In this document: positions 61,519 through 64,000 of the stretch, in pieces
Numbering within the stretch: position 1 is the first letter of the stretch
Layout: the number at the start of each line of letters is the position of its first letter
Assembly: GCA_015143295.1 (NCBI GenBank)
Contig: JABCRI010000994.1
Coordinates: 186,001 to 250,000, forward strand
Reading direction: 5' to 3'
Source: Tetracentron sinense
Lineage: Eukaryota; Streptophyta; Magnoliopsida; Trochodendrales; Trochodendraceae
DNA: 64,000 nt
Position numbers and translations under genes: made by a program
Notes under the pieces: generated by a model
Database searches by the model: none
Told to the model about the DNA's origin: nothing
What the model saw: the letters and a program-made list of their open reading frames with translations, nothing else

Positions 61519-64000
61519 TCACTTTAGTCCTATTCCCTTCGAAGTTTTTATCACAAGGTCTGTGTCAAGGCCCTTGGATAAAGGATCTGCCAAATTTTCT
61601 TTGGACTTAACATACTGAACAACTATCTTGCCATCGGTTGTAAGACCCCTCACATGATCTTGGTTCTTGCTGTATGCCTTGAGCATTACAGCTTGGTTGT
61701 CACAATAAATTGTGATAGCTGGTACAGGTGTACCCCATATTGGTACATCTACCAATACACTCTTGAGCCATTCTGCCTCTTCGCCTGCAGATGACAGGGC
61801 GATGAACTCAGATTCCATAGTTGAATGAGTAATGCACGTCTATTTCTTGGATTTCCAAGATATGACTCCTCCACCTAAAGTAAATATCCAGGCCGTTACA
61901 GACGTGGACTCATCCGGACATGAGTTCCAAGTTGCATCACTGTAACCCTCAAGTACAGCTGAAATTCTCTCAAAATGTATCTCATAAGTCAAAATATGCT
62001 TGAGGTATCTAAGAACTCTGATAAGCGCTCTTCAATGTGCCTTTCCTAGATTACTAGTGTATCTGCACAACATGCCCATTGCTTATGCAATGCCTGGTCT
62101 TGTGCAGTGCATGACATACATGAGACTGCCAATAATTTAAGAGTATTTAAATTGAGATACACTTCTGCCTTCATCTTGCTTCACTTAATACTAGAATCAA
62201 CTGGAGTTGGGGCAGGGGAGCAATCAAACTGATTAAATCTTCTGAGGAATTTATCAATGTAATTGGACTGAGATAGAGCAATTCCTTGGTTACTTCTGAT
62301 GATATTAATTCCCAGAATTACATCAGCTTCGCCCAAATCCTTCATGTCAAAATTCGACGATAGAAACCTTTTAGTGTTCATAACACTTTCTAAATCTGTT
62401 CCAAAAATCAGCATATCGTCGACATAGAGACAAATGATAACTCCAGAATTTTCTCTAAATTTGCTGTATACACAAATATCACCACTATTTATTTGATAGC
62501 CATCAGAGAAGAGAATCCTCTTGAATTTGTCATGTCACTGTTTGGGTGCTTGTTTAAGACCGTAAAGCGACTTTAACAACTTACACGCTTTCTTATGATT
62601 CTTTGGCAGGACAAAACCTTTTGGTTGATCCATATATATCTCTTCTTCAAGATCACCATTGAGAAAGGTGGTCTTGACATCCATCTGGTAGATGGTCAAG
62701 TCATTGATCGCAACCAGAGCTATCAACAATCGAATAGTGGTTATCCTTGCAACTGGGGCATATGTGTCGAAATAATCGAAACCCATTCTTTGTCCGAACC
62801 CTTTAGCAACCAGCCTCGCCTTGAAATTATCAACTGTACCATCGGGTTTTAACTTTTTCTTAAAAATCCACTTGCATCCAATAGTCCTGCTTCCATGAGG
62901 AAGATCCACTAAAGTCCAAGTGTTGTTGGATAATATAAAATGCATTTCATCATCTATTGCTTCCTTTCAAGTGTAGCATCATTTGATGTCATAGATTCAG
63001 CATAACTGACAAGTTCTTTCTCCACAATGTAAGTGATGAAATCAGGACCAAAATCTTCAAAAAACCTTAGTTCTACAACTTCTATGAGGATCCAGCAAAA
63101 TAGAAGTTTCATACTCTTTTCTCTTAGCACTAGACTCCGGATGCACCCCAACTATTTCCAAATTTTTCTTAAATGGAAAAATATTTTTAAAGAAATCTGC
63201 ATTTACGGATTTGACTATAGTATAGGGGGCAGGAGTTTTGAAGTTTAAAAACCGATATGCTTTGCTTGTCAAAGAGTAACAAATTAGGACACTTTCGGTT
63301 CCCCTGGGACCTACCTTAGGCTGATTAAGGTTAGGTAACCTAACTTGAGCAAGACATCCCCAAACCCTGAGATACTTTAGATTCGGCTTTCTACCTTTCC
63401 ATAACTCATAAAGAACCATTTCTTATTTTCTTTGAAGTATGCGGTTCAAAATGTGACATGCTGTCAATAAGGCTTCACCCCACAGGTTAGCAGGTGCTCC
63501 TGAACTGGTTAACATTGTGTTTACCATCTCAGTTAAAGTCCGATTCTTGCGTTCAACAATCTCATTATGTTGTGGTGTGTAGAGAGCAAACATCTCATGT
63601 TGAATCCCGTTGATTTCACAAAATTTTGTAAATTCAGTGTCAATATATTCTCTAACTTTATCGGACCATATAATCTTGATCTTCTTTTTGAGTTGGTTTT
63701 CGACTTCTGCTTTGAACATTTTGAACTTCTCAAAAACTTCATATTTCGTCTGTATAAGATATACATATGTGAATTTGGATACATCATCAATAAAGGTTAT
63801 GAAGTCGCGCTTTCTTCCTCGGGACAAAGTATTGGTCATTTCACAAATATCGGTGTGAATTAAATCTAGAATTGTGGTGGACCTCTCGACTCCAGGAAAC
63901 GAAATTCTCGTTATTTTGCACTTACTACAAGTAATACGCTTTTCATGTTTATCATTGATATGACATTCGATTAGTGAATTTATCTACTTGAAATATCTTA
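61519..64000 (-). pseudogene. Decayed Ty1/copia polyprotein (integrase, RT, RNase H)
   Basis: Read on the minus strand from the right edge, pieces appear in copia order. First comes an integrase core (63839-63423, FITFIDDVSKFTYVYL; PQHNEIVERKNRTL; NLWGEALLTACHILNR), then the integrase C-terminal part (from 63419, ELWKGRKPNLKYLRVWGCLA). Reverse transcriptase follows (62945-62181, CKWIFKKKLKPDG; TYAPVARITTIR; YVDDMLIFG), then RNase H (61818-61519, MESEFIALSSAGEEAEWL; IYCDNQAV). The frame is broken by shifts and stops, for example TGA in place of the usual Trp after LKQAPKQ, so no full polyprotein can be made. Gag and the 5' LTR lie beyond 64000. Confidence 0.85.

Overview
The window is nuclear DNA of a flowering plant. 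It is AT-rich, its genes are split by canonical GT-AG introns, its proteins are typical plant ones (a plastid MurE homologue, a U-box receptor-like kinase, a single-C2H2 zinc-finger protein), and its spacers are filled with plant transposons. The species cannot be fixed from the sequence. I see no bacterial, viral or organellar segment, no CRISPR array and no convincing tRNA or rRNA gene.

Layout. 1-4.9 kb: spacer with copies of a fold-back repeat, a composite Tourist-like MITE and a short tandem repeat. 4968-7545 (-): an unrecognised plant protein of 450 aa with a 5'-UTR intron. 7.5-10.2 kb: repeat spacer. 10199-18212 (-): a gene for an 801-aa single-C2H2 zinc-finger protein, rebuilt from nine coding exons, with a cluster of miniature LTR elements (TRIMs) in one intron. 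18.6-21.4 kb: a run of fold-back repeats and MITEs. 21833-33533 (-): a PUB33-type protein (USP-like domain, coiled coil, kinase, U-box) in nine exons. Its 4.6-kb seventh intron holds a decayed RTE-type LINE, another intron holds a hAT-like MITE, and one base is missing in the kinase exon. 33.6-48 kb: transposon-rich spacer with a complete 3.06-kb non-autonomous LTR retrotransposon. 48.0-54.8 kb (-): plastid MURE, rebuilt from five coding exons and ending in a 32-nt micro-exon. 57279-58256 (+): a coiled-coil protein like Arabidopsis At3g49055. 58.9-64 kb: a LINE tail and a decayed Ty1/copia element that runs off the right edge.

The host genes do not form a pathway. MURE is a plastid gene-expression factor, PUB33-type proteins are signalling kinases and E3 ligases, and the other three are uncharacterised. 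The main themes are nested transposon insertions, several with readable target-site duplications, and possible decay of the PUB33-like gene.

The main candidates for undescribed biology are a fold-back repeat family with more than fifteen units here, a non-autonomous LTR element with intact PBS, PPT and TSD but no genes, and a pair of hAT-like MITEs beginning CTAGGAAGCATGGATAC. Exon structures come from reading splice sites and frame by eye; transcripts would settle them.
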